DNA of 64,000 bases from the NCBI RefSeq assembly GCF_037023745.1, contig NZ_CP146101.1:7983499-8047498 (forward strand), written 5' to 3'. The notes beneath the pieces are model-generated. The model made no database searches. It had not been told where the DNA came from and saw only the letters and a list, made by a program, of their open reading frames with translations. The position numbers were made by a program, and so were the translations under genes. The stretch's first letter is position 1. Every line of letters starts with the position of its first letter. Source of the DNA: Streptomyces sp. SCSIO 30461 (lineage in GTDB: Bacteria > Actinomycetota > Actinomycetes > Streptomycetales > Streptomycetaceae). This document shows positions 1 through 8,341 of the stretch, one piece after another.

Positions 1-1
1 C

Positions 2-1726
2 ATCCCCGGCACGACGGAAGCCGCTCCCGAAACTCCCGTCGCCACCAGCGCCGCTCGCGGCTGGCGCGGACGGCGTCCAGGTGCGGCGCGCGCCGTCCGG
101 CGTACCACCACCGGCCTCGCCGTACTGCTCGTGTTCCTGGCTCTCCTCGCACCGAACAAACCCGACCACCTCACACCCGCGGCATTCGTCCGCATACCGG
201 TGGAAGGGCTGTTCGGCGTTGCGCTCCTGCTCGCACTCCAGGCGCTGCGGGCGCGGGCGAGGTGGGTCGCAGCGGCGGTCGGCGGGGCCCTGCTGGGGCT
301 GCTGACGATCCTGAAGTTCCTCGACATGGGGTTCTTCTCGACACTCGACCGGCCGTTCGACCTCGTACTGGACTGGATCCTGTTCGACGACGCCGCGTCG
401 TTCCTGGAAGACTCCATCGGCCCGGGCGGCGCCATCGCCGCCGAGGTCGGCGTGGTGCTTCTCGTACTCGCCCTGCTGGTGCTCACATCCCTGGCGGTCG
501 TCCGGGTGAGCCACCTGGTGGTGCGGCACAGCGCCGTGGCCACCCAGGGCACCTTCGCGCTCGGTTCCCTGTGGATGGTGCTGGCACTGCTCGGGCCGCA
601 GACGTCGGCGGGACTTCCGTTCGCTTCCGGGACCACGGCCGATCTCGCTCAGCAGCGGGTGCACCAGGTGCGTGCCGGGCTCGGTGACGAGGGCCGGTTC
701 GCCAGGGAGTCCCGCGTCGACGCCTTCCGTGCCACGCCCCCCGACCAGCTGCTGAGCGCGCTGCGCGGCAAGGACGTCATCTTCACCTTCATCGAGAGCT
801 ACGGCCGCAGCGCCGTGCAGGACCCGGCGATGGCCGCGCAGGTCGACGCCGTGCTCGCGGACGGTACGAAGCGGCTGCGGGCCGCGGGCTTCGCCTCGCG
901 CAGCGCCTTCCTCACCTCTCCGACGTACGGCGGGGGGAGCTGGCTGGCGCACTCGACGTTCAACTCGGGCCTGTGGATCAAGAACCAGCAGCGCTACCTC
1001 AGCCTCACCAGCGGCGACCGGATGACCCTCACCAGCGCTTTCCGGCGTACGGGGGCCTGGCGCACGGTCGGCATCATGCCGGGTGTCACGCGGGCCTGGC
1101 CCGAAGGGAAGTTCTACGGGCTCGACCATGTGTACGACTCGACCAGGCTCGGCTACCAGGGCCCGAAGTTCAGCTGGACGCCCGTGCCCGACCAGTACAG
1201 CCTGGCGGCGTTCGAGCGACTCGAACACGGCAAGGCCGGCCGTGAGCCGATGATGGCGGAGATCATCCTCGCCTCCAGCCACAACCCCTGGGCGCCGATA
1301 CCCAGGATGATCGGCTGGGACGAGGTCGGCGACGGCTCGGTCTACAACTCCATCAAGGAGGAGGGCAAGAGCCCCCAGGAGGTCTGGAAGGACCCCGACC
1401 AGGTGCGCAACGAGTACCGGCGCGCCGTCGAGTACTCCCTCGGCAGTCTGATCTCGTACGTCGAGAAGTACGCCGGCAAGGACACGGTGCTGGTCTTCCT
1501 CGGTGACCACCAGCCCGTCACGACCGTCACCCGGGGCGATCTGGGGCGCGACGTCCCCGTGGCGATCGTCGCCCACGATCAGTCGGTGCTGGACCGGATC
1601 TCCGGCTGGGGCTGGGAGGAGGGGCTGAGCCCCGGCCCCAAGGCGCCGGTCTGGCGGATGGACAGCTTCCGGGACCGCTTCCTCGGCACATTCTCCTCCG
1701 CTTCCCCGGCCCCCTCGTCCCGCTGA
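2..1726 (+). CDS. Membrane sulfatase/LTA-synthase-like enzyme (5' end outside window)
   Basis: Alkaline-phosphatase-superfamily membrane enzyme of the sulfatase/LtaS type. The frame is open to the window edge, and the internal GTG at 131 lies inside the first hydrophobic segment, so the true start is probably upstream of base 1. Several N-terminal membrane segments are followed by a large extracytoplasmic domain with FIESYGR (metal-ligand Glu region), a T/S-rich SPTYGGGSW stretch where the nucleophile Thr is expected, and GDHQP near the C terminus (metal Asp-His). Family members transfer or hydrolyse phosphoglycerol or sulfate groups on lipids and polymers outside the membrane. It converges on the CDP-alcohol phosphotransferase gene and may belong to the same cluster. 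The substrate is unknown. Confidence 0.82.
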   Translation: MPGTTEAAPETPVATSAARGWRGRRPGAARAVRRTTTGLAVLLVFLALLAPNKPDHLTPAAFVRIPVEGLFGVALLLALQALRARARWVAAAVGGALLGLLTILKFLDMGFFSTLDRPFDLVLDWILFDDAASFLEDSIGPGGAIAAEVGVVLLVLALLVLTSLAVVRVSHLVVRHSAVATQGTFALGSLWMVLALLGPQTSAGLPFASGTTADLAQQRVHQVRAGLGDEGRFARESRVDAFRATPPDQLLSALRGKDVIFTFIESYGRSAVQDPAMAAQVDAVLADGTKRLRAAGFASRSAFLTSPTYGGGSWLAHSTFNSGLWIKNQQRYLSLTSGDRMTLTSAFRRTGAWRTVGIMPGVTRAWPEGKFYGLDHVYDSTRLGYQGPKFSWTPVPDQYSLAAFERLEHGKAGREPMMAEIILASSHNPWAPIPRMIGWDEVGDGSVYNSIKEEGKSPQEVWKDPDQVRNEYRRAVEYSLGSLISYVEKYAGKDTVLVFLGDHQPVTTVTRGDLGRDVPVAIVAHDQSVLDRISGWGWEEGLSPGPKAPVWRMDSFRDRFLGTFSSASPAPSSR

Positions 1727-1735
1727 GGCACCCAC

Positions 1736-1762
1736 GGCACGGACGGCACGGACGGCACGGAC
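1736..1762. repeat. Three tandem 9-bp repeats (GGCACGGAC)
   Basis: Three consecutive perfect copies of GGCACGGAC lie just after the sulfatase stop codon and run into the long terminator hairpin. The array is short and non-coding. No function is evident. Confidence 0.8.
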
Positions 1763-1810
1763 ACTGATGGCGGCGCCCCGCACCATGTGCGGGGCGCCGC
1801 CATCAGTGTC
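1760..1810. terminator. Bidirectional terminator, 24-bp perfect stem
   Basis: A perfect inverted repeat with 24-bp arms around a 3-base loop (CAT at 1784-1786). It sits between the convergent sulfatase (+) and CDP-alcohol phosphotransferase (-) genes, as expected for a shared factor-independent terminator. No U-tract follows, which is usual in Streptomyces. Confidence 0.85.
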
Positions 1811-1838
1811 TACCTGGTTCCCCTGGTTCCCCGGGCTT

Positions 1839-2672
1839 TCACACACCGGCATGGGAGGTCTCGCGCACCACGACCGCGCCGTCGGCACCGCTGCTGCCGC
1901 CGTTGCCGCCGTCGCCCACTCGGCTCCCCGAACGCCAAAGCCCCCCGATGTCCCGCGCGAAGGACCAGACCAGCGCCGCCAGCGCCGCCGCGACCATGAC
2001 CGCGGCGACAGCGAGCGGCATGATCCCGGCGCCCGCGACCAGAAGCACGATCCCCTGGAGCGCGGCGACGGTCTTGCGCGCCATGCTCGGGGGCAGCGGG
2101 CCGTTCAGCCACGGCAGAAACCGTGCCGCCCCGACGAAGGCGTACCGCATCGCACCGATCAGCAGCACCCACGGCCCCAGGAACGTCGCCACATGGATGC
2201 TGAGCACCAGGATGAGGAACGCGTCCACCTCCATGTCGAAGCGCGCACCGAGGGGCGACTCCGAACCGGTGCGCCGGGCCACCTGGCCGTCCACGCAGTC
2301 CAGGACCAGCGCCACCGCGGTCAGCGCGACCATGACCGCCAGCGGTGGCTCGCTGACGAGAGAGACGCCGGACAGCGGAGTCCCGTTGACGAACGAGTCC
2401 GCGACGAGCGCGGTCACGCCCCCGACCAGTACCGTCCGCGCCAGGGTCACACCGTTGGCCGGCCCGAAGGACATCCGCCCGGGCCAGGACCGGCGCAGTG
2501 CCCGCGTGAGCACCGCCCAGGTGGCGAAAGTGAAGACGAGGCCCGCCAGCCAGCCGGCCGGCCCCAGGCCGAGCACGGTGCCGAGCAGGACGAGCAGAAG
2601 AGCCTGGGCGCCCACCCCCGCCGTCGTCTCGGGGCGCACCAGTCTCGTGTCGAAAGTGCCGCTCAGGGCCAC
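1839..2672 (-). CDS. CDP-alcohol phosphatidyltransferase family membrane enzyme
   Basis: Transfers a phospho-alcohol moiety from a CDP-linked donor to an alcohol acceptor in the membrane. The complete signature D(x)2DG(x)2AR(x)8G(x)3D(x)3D is present: D125, D128, G129, A132, R133, G142, D146 and D150 of the 277-aa product. Hydrophobic segments flank the motif and fill the C-terminal half. GTG start preceded by GGAGGG. It is divergent from the MDR dehydrogenase gene and separated by about 115 bp that must hold both promoters. Its place beside a flippase-like protein, a glycosyltransferase and a GTP-derived pyrimidine pathway suggests it builds a phospholipid-like conjugate. The acceptor cannot be predicted. 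Confidence 0.88.
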   Translation of the reverse strand: MALSGTFDTRLVRPETTAGVGAQALLLVLLGTVLGLGPAGWLAGLVFTFATWAVLTRALRRSWPGRMSFGPANGVTLARTVLVGGVTALVADSFVNGTPLSGVSLVSEPPLAVMVALTAVALVLDCVDGQVARRTGSESPLGARFDMEVDAFLILVLSIHVATFLGPWVLLIGAMRYAFVGAARFLPWLNGPLPPSMARKTVAALQGIVLLVAGAGIMPLAVAAVMVAAALAALVWSFARDIGGLWRSGSRVGDGGNGGSSGADGAVVVRETSHAGV

Positions 2673-2788
2673 TGCGCAACCACCCTCCGGCTGTGTGACA
2701 GAGTCGATGAACGCCGCATTCCGTGTGAGCGGCCCTCATGATTTTCAGAACGTAAACCGGAACCCGAGTGTTCAGCGGGAGGTCCTCA

Positions 2789-3853
2789 ATGGAGTTCGCG
2801 ATGGAATCCGCAGAACCGTCGGCCGGCACATCGGCCCAGGCACCGGCCGGTCACCGGGCCGCCCCTTCGGCCGAGTCGGCGAAGCACGCCGCGCTCGCTT
2901 TCTGGCTCGTCTCCCCAGGTAGCGGCGAGATACGCGAATCCACACTGCCGGCCCCTGCCGACGGGGAAGTCCTGGTCCGGACGCTGTACTCCGGGGTCAG
3001 CCGGGGCACGGAAAGCCTGGTGTTCCGCGGTGGCGTCCCCGAAAGCCAGTACGCCGAGATGCGGGCGCCCTTCCAGGAAGGGGACTTCCCCGGGCCGGTC
3101 AAGTACGGCTATCTGAACGTCGGCGTGGTGGAAGAGGGCCCCCGGGACCTCGTCGGCCGCACGGTCTTCTCGCTCTACCCGCACCAGACCCGCTTTGTCG
3201 TCCCGGCGAGCGCCGTGACCCCGGTGCCGGACGGCGTGCCCGCCGAACGGGCGATCCTGGCCGGGACGGTGGAGACCGCCGTCAACGCCCTGTGGGACGC
3301 CGCGCCTCTCGTCGGCGACCGTATCGCCGTCGTCGGCGCGGGCATGATCGGCTGTTCCGTGGCCCGGCTGCTGGCACGCTTCCCCGGCGTACGGGTCCAG
3401 CTGGTCGACGCCGACCCGGCGCGTGCCGCCGTCGCCGAGGCACTCGGCGTCGACTTCGCGCTGCCCGCCGACGGCATCGGCGGCTGCGACCTCGTCGTAC
3501 ACGCCAGCGCCACTGAAGCCGGGCTGGCCCGCTCGCTCGAACTGCTCGCCCCGGAGGGCACGGTCCTGGAGCTGAGCTGGTACGGCGACCGGCGGATCAG
3601 CCTGCCGCTCGGAGAGGCCTTCCACTCGGGGCGTCTGGTGCTGCGCGGCAGCCAGGTGGGACGCGTGTCCCCGGCGCGGCGCTCCAGCCGTACGTACGCC
3701 GACCGGCTCGCGCTCTCGCTGGAACTGCTCGCCGATCCGGCCTTCGACGCGCTCGTCACCGGCGAGTGCGCCTTCACCGAGCTGCCGTCGGTGCTGGCCC
3801 GCATCACGTCCGGGGAAATGCCGGGGATGTGCCTCCGGGTGCGCTACGAGTGA
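2789..3853 (+). CDS. Zinc-less MDR-family dehydrogenase
   Basis: Medium-chain dehydrogenase/reductase of 354 aa. The ATG at 2789 has a GGGAGG ribosome site about 6 bases upstream; a longer in-frame GTG at 2768 lacks one. The N-terminal GroES-like domain contains SGVSRGTE instead of the zinc-binding Cys of classical alcohol dehydrogenases, as in BchC-like relatives. The Rossmann motif VVGAGMIGCSVARLLA follows at mid-protein. It should oxidise or reduce an alcohol/ketone on the cluster intermediate using NAD(P)(H). First gene of a rightward operon (MDR, PTPS-like, GT4, methyltransferase, flippase-like), with a 123-bp gap before the next gene. Confidence 0.85.
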   Translation: MEFAMESAEPSAGTSAQAPAGHRAAPSAESAKHAALAFWLVSPGSGEIRESTLPAPADGEVLVRTLYSGVSRGTESLVFRGGVPESQYAEMRAPFQEGDFPGPVKYGYLNVGVVEEGPRDLVGRTVFSLYPHQTRFVVPASAVTPVPDGVPAERAILAGTVETAVNALWDAAPLVGDRIAVVGAGMIGCSVARLLARFPGVRVQLVDADPARAAVAEALGVDFALPADGIGGCDLVVHASATEAGLARSLELLAPEGTVLELSWYGDRRISLPLGEAFHSGRLVLRGSQVGRVSPARRSSRTYADRLALSLELLADPAFDALVTGECAFTELPSVLARITSGEMPGMCLRVRYE

Positions 3854-3976
3854 CACCTGGCCCGATGGCCGGTTCGACCGGCACGAAACGGGCCCTTGAA
3901 CGCGGCGTACGCTCCGGCCGTACTGAAGGACAGGGGCCGCCGCAGCGGCCAGGAGCACCGACCGGAGGCACAGCCG

Positions 3977-4375
3977 TTGTTCAGCGTCACAGTCCGCGAA
4001 CACCTCATGATCGCCCACAGCTTCCGCGGGGAGGTCTTCGGACCGGCACAGCGTCTGCACGGCGCGACCTTCCTGGTCGACGCCACCTTCCGCAGGCCTG
4101 AGCTGGACGAGGACAACATCGTCGTGGACATCGGCCTCGCCACCACCGAGCTGGGCAAGATCGTCGGCGAGTACAACTACCGCAATCTGGACGACGAGCC
4201 CCGGTTCGCCGGGGTCAACACCTCCACCGAGTTCCTCGCCAAGGTGATCGCCGACCGGCTGGCCGACCTCGTGCAGGCCGGAGCGCTCGGCGAGGGCGCT
4301 CGCGGGCTGACCGGGATCGGCGTCACGCTGCACGAGTCGCACATCGCCTGGGCGAGCTACGAGCGGGCCCTGTGA
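3977..4375 (+). CDS. PTPS-like T-fold protein lacking zinc and catalytic residues
   Basis: 6-pyruvoyltetrahydropterin synthase/QueD superfamily, 132 aa. I chose the TTG at 3977 because GGAGG ends 8 bases before it and the product then starts MFSVTVREH at the domain boundary. Zinc-ligand positions H14 (IAHSF) and H28 (LHG) remain, but the third His is Ala30 (LHGAT instead of LHGHN). The protein has no Cys at all, so the catalytic Cys is missing. E120 (LHESH), expected to anchor a pterin-like ring, is kept. As I recall, the homologue SCO6650 of S. coelicolor was crystallised and lacks zinc and PTPS activity. A pterin-like ligand is likely; the reaction is unknown. Its stop overlaps the next start (GTGA). 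Confidence 0.88.
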   Translation: MFSVTVREHLMIAHSFRGEVFGPAQRLHGATFLVDATFRRPELDEDNIVVDIGLATTELGKIVGEYNYRNLDDEPRFAGVNTSTEFLAKVIADRLADLVQAGALGEGARGLTGIGVTLHESHIAWASYERAL

Positions 4376-5502
4376 CCGGCGCTCCCACCTCCCCGGTGCG
4401 GATCGTGATGCCGGCCGGCGTCCACGATCCCGCCACTCCGAGCGGCGGAAACGCCTACGACCGCCGGGTGTGCGCCGAGCTGCCCCGGCTCGGCCTGCGG
4501 GTGGACGAGCGGACCGTGGCCGGCGACTGGCCGCGGCCGGACGCCGCCGCACTGGCGGAGCTGGCCCGGGTCCTTCGGGAGTCGCCGGATGGAAGCCTCG
4601 TGCTGATGGACGGTCTGGTCGCCTGCGCCGCGCCCGAGGTGATCGTCCCGGAAGCCGAATCCGGGCGGCTGCGCCTCGCGGTGCTGGTCCATCTGCCGCT
4701 GGCCGACGAGACGGGTCTCGACCCGGCCGATGCCGCCGCCCTCGACGCCGCCGAACGCAGGACACTGCGGGCGGTCCCCGCAGTGGTGGCCACCAGTGGC
4801 TGGGCGGCGGAACGACTGGTGGGACACCACGGTCTCGACCGCCGGCGAGTCCATGTCGCGACGCCCGGGGCCGATCCGGCTCCGCCGTCCCGAGGCAGCG
4901 CGGGCACGGCGACGGAAGCCGCTCCGCGCCTGGTGTGCGTGGCGTCGGTGACCCCGCGCAAGGGCCAGTACGAACTGGTGGAGGCGCTCGCGGCGGTCGC
5001 CGATCTGCCATGGGGCTGCGACTGTGTCGGCGGTCTTGGCCAGGATCCGGCGTATGTCTCCCGGCTCAGGGCGCTGATCGCGGAGCTCGGACTCACCGAC
5101 CGGGTCCGGCTGGTGGGCCCGCGTCCTCCCGGACCCGAACTGGACGCGTACTACGACAGCGCCGACCTGCTGGTGCTCGCCTCGCACGCGGAGACCTACG
5201 GCATGGTCGCCACCGAGGCTCTGGCCCGCGGTATCCCGGTGCTGGCCACCGCGGTCGGCGGACTGCCGGAAGCCGTCGGACGGGCGCCCGACGGTGACGT
5301 ACCGGGGGTTCTCGTACCGCCGGACGACCGGACCGCTCTGACAGCGGCGCTGCGCCACTGGCTCGGCGACCCCGGTGAACGCCACCGCGCCAGGTCCGCC
5401 GCACACGGCCGACGAGCCGCGCTGACCGGCTGGGACGCCACGGCTCGCGGAGTGGCCGCGGCGCTGGACCGGCTCGGCGAAGACTCCCGGGAGGCCGCAT
5501 GA
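4372..5502 (+). CDS. Glycosyltransferase, GT4 family
   Basis: 376-aa GT-B-fold glycosyltransferase. The C-terminal domain has the [11 protein letters not shown] strand-loop and the ETYGMVATE (EX7E-type) nucleotide-sugar-binding motif followed by [12 protein letters not shown] start overlapping the preceding stop by 4 bases, and its own stop overlaps the methyltransferase start the same way, so three genes are translationally coupled. Members transfer a sugar from a nucleotide donor with retention of configuration. Here the acceptor is presumably the pyrimidine/pterin product of the cluster or a lipid carrying it. No signal peptide, so cytoplasmic. Confidence 0.9.
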   Translation: MTGAPTSPVRIVMPAGVHDPATPSGGNAYDRRVCAELPRLGLRVDERTVAGDWPRPDAAALAELARVLRESPDGSLVLMDGLVACAAPEVIVPEAESGRLRLAVLVHLPLADETGLDPADAAALDAAERRTLRAVPAVVATSGWAAERLVGHHGLDRRRVHVATPGADPAPPSRGSAGTATEAAPRLVCVASVTPRKGQYELVEALAAVADLPWGCDCVGGLGQDPAYVSRLRALIAELGLTDRVRLVGPRPPGPELDAYYDSADLLVLASHAETYGMVATEALARGIPVLATAVGGLPEAVGRAPDGDVPGVLVPPDDRTALTAALRHWLGDPGERHRARSAAHGRRAALTGWDATARGVAAALDRLGEDSREAA

Positions 5503-6539
5503 CCACGGTGAACACGATGGCCGCGGCGGCCACGAGCGATACCGCGGACACAGCGGACACGGCAGTCACACCGAACAGGGCAGACACGGCGGGTACAGCG
5601 GACACGGCGAACGCGAGGAACGCGATGGACACCACGGACAGGGCAGGTGCGGCAGACACCATGGACCGCCCACGCTTCGCCCCCGAGTGGCTGACGCTGC
5701 GCGAGAGCGCGGACGCCGCCGCCCGCGCGCCCGAACTCCTCGATCCACTGAGCCGGTACATGGCGGCGACGAGGACGGATGCCCCGCTGGTGATCCGCGA
5801 CCTCGGCTGCGGTACCGGTTCGATGGGGCGCTGGCTGGCACCTCGGCTCAACGGCCCCCAGCACTGGATCCTGCACGACCACGACCCCGATCTGCTGGCG
5901 CTCGCCGCCTCCCGGCTGCCGCGCACGGCCGCCGACGGCAGCTCCGTCACCGTGTCGACCCGGTGCGGCGACATCGCCCTGCTGGACACGGCGGCCCTCG
6001 ACGGCACCTCTCTGGTGACGGCTTCCGCCCTGCTCGACCTGCTCACCCGCGAGGAGCTCGACGCCCTCGCGGCGGCGTGTGCCGAAGCCCGCAGCCCGGT
6101 TCTGCTGGCGCTGTCGGTGGTGGGCCGGGTGGACATCGAACCGGCCGATGCACTGGACGCCGAGATCACCGAGGCATTCAACGCGCATCAGCGCCGGCTG
6201 GACGACGGACGCCGGCTGCTCGGCCCGGACGCGGTCGCGGCGGCGTCGGTGGCCTTCGCCCGCTACGGGATGACGGTGCGGGTGCAGCCGAGTCCATGGC
6301 GGTTGGGCGACAGTACGGGGACCGGTCCGCTCGCCGCCGAGTGGCTGCGCGGCTGGGTCGGCGCCGCCTGCGAGCAGCGGCCGGACCTCGCGGCGGAGGC
6401 CGGCGCCTATCTGAACCGCCGCCTGACGGCCTGTGCGGCGGGTGAGTTGAGCGTGACGCTGCACCACAGCGACGTACTGGCACTGCCCGGGACGGTGTGT
6501 GGCGGTACGGGCGGTGGAGCGGGGGCCGGCGCCTCATGA
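5499..6539 (+). CDS. SAM-dependent methyltransferase with low-complexity N-terminus
   Basis: 346-aa class I methyltransferase. The SAM-binding motif I is IRDLGCGTGS near residue 100. It is preceded by about 55 residues rich in Ala, Thr and Asp with repeated ADTADTA-like units, encoded by imperfect short repeats at about 5530-5660; this extension is probably disordered and not needed for catalysis. ATGA overlaps couple it to the glycosyltransferase upstream and the flippase-like gene downstream. It likely methylates the cluster product; N versus O methylation cannot be told from sequence. Confidence 0.88.
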   Translation: MTTVNTMAAAATSDTADTADTAVTPNRADTAGTADTANARNAMDTTDRAGAADTMDRPRFAPEWLTLRESADAAARAPELLDPLSRYMAATRTDAPLVIRDLGCGTGSMGRWLAPRLNGPQHWILHDHDPDLLALAASRLPRTAADGSSVTVSTRCGDIALLDTAALDGTSLVTASALLDLLTREELDALAAACAEARSPVLLALSVVGRVDIEPADALDAEITEAFNAHQRRLDDGRRLLGPDAVAAASVAFARYGMTVRVQPSPWRLGDSTGTGPLAAEWLRGWVGAACEQRPDLAAEAGAYLNRRLTACAAGELSVTLHHSDVLALPGTVCGGTGGGAGAGAS

Positions 6540-8341
6540 TCCTGCGGGCGGTCAGGGCACGCGCCGGGATACTCGCCGGGGCGGCCATCCTGGTGGGGAT
6601 GGTGTGGTGGCAGGGCACCGGCGCGTTCGTCGCGGGCCTGCGCGGAGTCGACCTCCCTGTCGTGCTGGCCGCCCTCGGTCTCGGTCTGCTCACCACCGTG
6701 CTCAGCGCCTGGCGTTGGTGCCTGGTGGCTCGAGGGCTCGGCATCCGGCTGCCGCTCGGGCGGGCGGTCGCCGACTACTACCGTGCCCTGTTCCTGAACG
6801 CGGCGCTGCCCGGCGGGGTGCTCGGCGATGTGCACCGCGCGGTGCGGCACGGGCGCAGCGAGGGAGACATCGGCCGGGGTGTACGGGCGGTGGTCCTGGA
6901 ACGCGTCGCCGGTCAGGCGGTGCTGATCACGGTCGGCGTGCTGCTGCTGGTCGGACGCCCCACCCTCGCGCTGGGCGAAGCGGGCCGGGCCGTCGGCGAC
7001 CTGATCACCTCGCCCGGTGTGCTGGCCGTACTCGCCTTGGGCTGCGGGTCGGTGGCCCTCGCCCTGCGCAGTGTGAGGGCCAGGCCGGCCTCACGCTGGG
7101 GGCGTACCCTGCGGACCACGCTGGCCGAGGCGCGCAGCGGTCTGTTCGCCCGCGGCAGCTGGCCGGGGGTGCTGTTCTCGTCGGTCACCGTACTCGCCGG
7201 CCACCTCGGCATGTTCCTGGTCGCCGCCAGGGCCGCCGGGGCGACCGCCCCGGCGGCCGAACTGCTGCCGCTGATGGTGCTCGCGCTGCTGGCGATGGCC
7301 CTCCCGCTGAACATCGGCGGCTGGGGGCCCAGGGAGGGTGTCACCGCCTGGGCCTTCGGCACCGCCGGACTCAGCGCCTCACAGGGGCTGAGCGTCGCCG
7401 TGGTCTACGGGCTGCTGGCCTTTGTCGCCAGCCTGCCCGGTTTCGCCGTCCTCGCCGTCCAGTGGCTCACCGGACCGCGCCGCCCGAAGATCGAGCTCGA
7501 AGAGGGTGTCCTCCCCGAGGGTCGCCCGTCGTACGGGGGGCCGCAGGGCATCGCGCATCCGCGCGGGGCCGGGGAAGGCGAGCCCGGGTACACCGTCACC
7601 GAGCAGCACGGGCGCCACGGTCACATACAGCCGGTCGAGCGCGCCAGTGTGGAGGAAGCGGGAGACTGTGACGCCACCGCCCTCCACGAGCAGTCGGCCG
7701 AGACCGCGGCCCGCGAGCTCGTGCACCAGACTGCGCGGGCTGAACGCGGCACGGTCAGGCAGCACGAGGGTGTCGACGCCCTCGACTCGCCGGGACGCGA
7801 CGTGCTCGCTGCCGGCACCCAGCACCCACACGGTCGGGGCGGCTCCGTCGGTGAACAGCCTGTGGCCCAGCGGCACTCGGCCGTGCGGGTCGAGCACGAC
7901 GCGCACCGGGTTGGCACCGGCGCAGGCGCGCACCGTGAGCTGGGGATCGTCTGCGACGGCGGTACCGGCTCCGACGAGCACCGCGTCGGCGAGGGCGCGC
8001 AGCCGGTGCAGATGGCAGCGGTCCTCCTCGCCGGTGACATAGTCGGCGTCGCCGGTGCGGCTGGCGATGAACCCGTCGAGGCTCTGCCCGAGTTGGGCGA
8101 AGGTGAAGCGGGGTCCGGCCAGGCACAGCGACAGATAGCGGTCGGCGAGGTCATCCGCCTCGGGCAGGGCGGGTACCGCCCAGTGCCACCGCCCGTGCTC
8201 GTCGCTGACAAGCCCGGCGGCGGACGCGTCCGCCCCGGTGCGCACGGTGAGCAGCCGCTGCCAGGCTCCGGCCGCGTCAAGCGGTCCGTTCATCGCGTCT
8301 CCCCCAGAGTGTCGACGGGCTCGGTGAGAAGTGAGAAATAG
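6536..8341 (+). CDS. LPG-synthase-TM/flippase-like membrane protein, overlong C-terminus
   Basis: Polytopic membrane protein of the lysylphosphatidylglycerol-synthase transmembrane (UPF0104/AglD-like) family, typical of lipid-linked transfer or flipping steps. ATG at 6536 in an ATGA overlap. Hydrophobic helices fill residues 1-325, with the family hallmark LPGGVLGDVHRA near residue 95 and LPLNIGGWGPREG later. Members usually end soon after the last helix, but this frame stays open to 8341, fully antisense to the RibD-like gene. The hydrophilic 275-residue tail reads like antisense of that gene. Either the stop codon was lost or the start-to-stop reading is genuine; the function resides in the first 325 residues. 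Confidence 0.78.
   Translation: MILRAVRARAGILAGAAILVGMVWWQGTGAFVAGLRGVDLPVVLAALGLGLLTTVLSAWRWCLVARGLGIRLPLGRAVADYYRALFLNAALPGGVLGDVHRAVRHGRSEGDIGRGVRAVVLERVAGQAVLITVGVLLLVGRPTLALGEAGRAVGDLITSPGVLAVLALGCGSVALALRSVRARPASRWGRTLRTTLAEARSGLFARGSWPGVLFSSVTVLAGHLGMFLVAARAAGATAPAAELLPLMVLALLAMALPLNIGGWGPREGVTAWAFGTAGLSASQGLSVAVVYGLLAFVASLPGFAVLAVQWLTGPRRPKIELEEGVLPEGRPSYGGPQGIAHPRGAGEGEPGYTVTEQHGRHGHIQPVERASVEEAGDCDATALHEQSAETAARELVHQTARAERGTVRQHEGVDALDSPGRDVLAAGTQHPHGRGGSVGEQPVAQRHSAVRVEHDAHRVGTGAGAHRELGIVCDGGTGSDEHRVGEGAQPVQMAAVLLAGDIVGVAGAAGDEPVEALPELGEGEAGSGQAQRQIAVGEVIRLGQGGYRPVPPPVLVADKPGGGRVRPGAHGEQPLPGSGRVKRSVHRVSPRVSTGSVRSEK
7379..8293 (-). CDS. RibD C-terminal-domain reductase (ArfC/Rib7-like)
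   Basis: 304-aa NADPH-dependent reductase of the RibD-C/DHFR-like fold, which reduces the ribosyl group of diaminopyrimidine nucleotides to ribityl. The domain runs from about residue 63 (FAQLGQSLDGFIAS) through VLVGAGTAVADDPQLTVR to LLVEGGGVTVSRFL and LFELDLR. The roughly 60-residue N-terminal extension is not a cytidine-deaminase domain, so it resembles the archaeal/fungal stand-alone reductase that acts before deamination. Its ATG overlaps the creatininase-like stop (ATGA), so the two are coupled. Its 3' tail lies antisense to the flippase-like coding region. Confidence 0.87.
   Translation of the reverse strand: MNGPLDAAGAWQRLLTVRTGADASAAGLVSDEHGRWHWAVPALPEADDLADRYLSLCLAGPRFTFAQLGQSLDGFIASRTGDADYVTGEEDRCHLHRLRALADAVLVGAGTAVADDPQLTVRACAGANPVRVVLDPHGRVPLGHRLFTDGAAPTVWVLGAGSEHVASRRVEGVDTLVLPDRAAFSPRSLVHELAGRGLGRLLVEGGGVTVSRFLHTGALDRLYVTVAPVLLGDGVPGLAFPGPARMRDALRPPVRRATLGEDTLFELDLRAARSGEPLDGEDGETGQAGDKGQQPVDHGDAQPL

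Noticed and set aside
1810..2922. Long open frames on both strands across the CDP-alcohol phosphotransferase gene (339 aa, 324 aa)
   Set aside because: Only the minus-strand frame 1839-2672 carries the family motif; the others are Arg/Pro-rich high-GC shadows.
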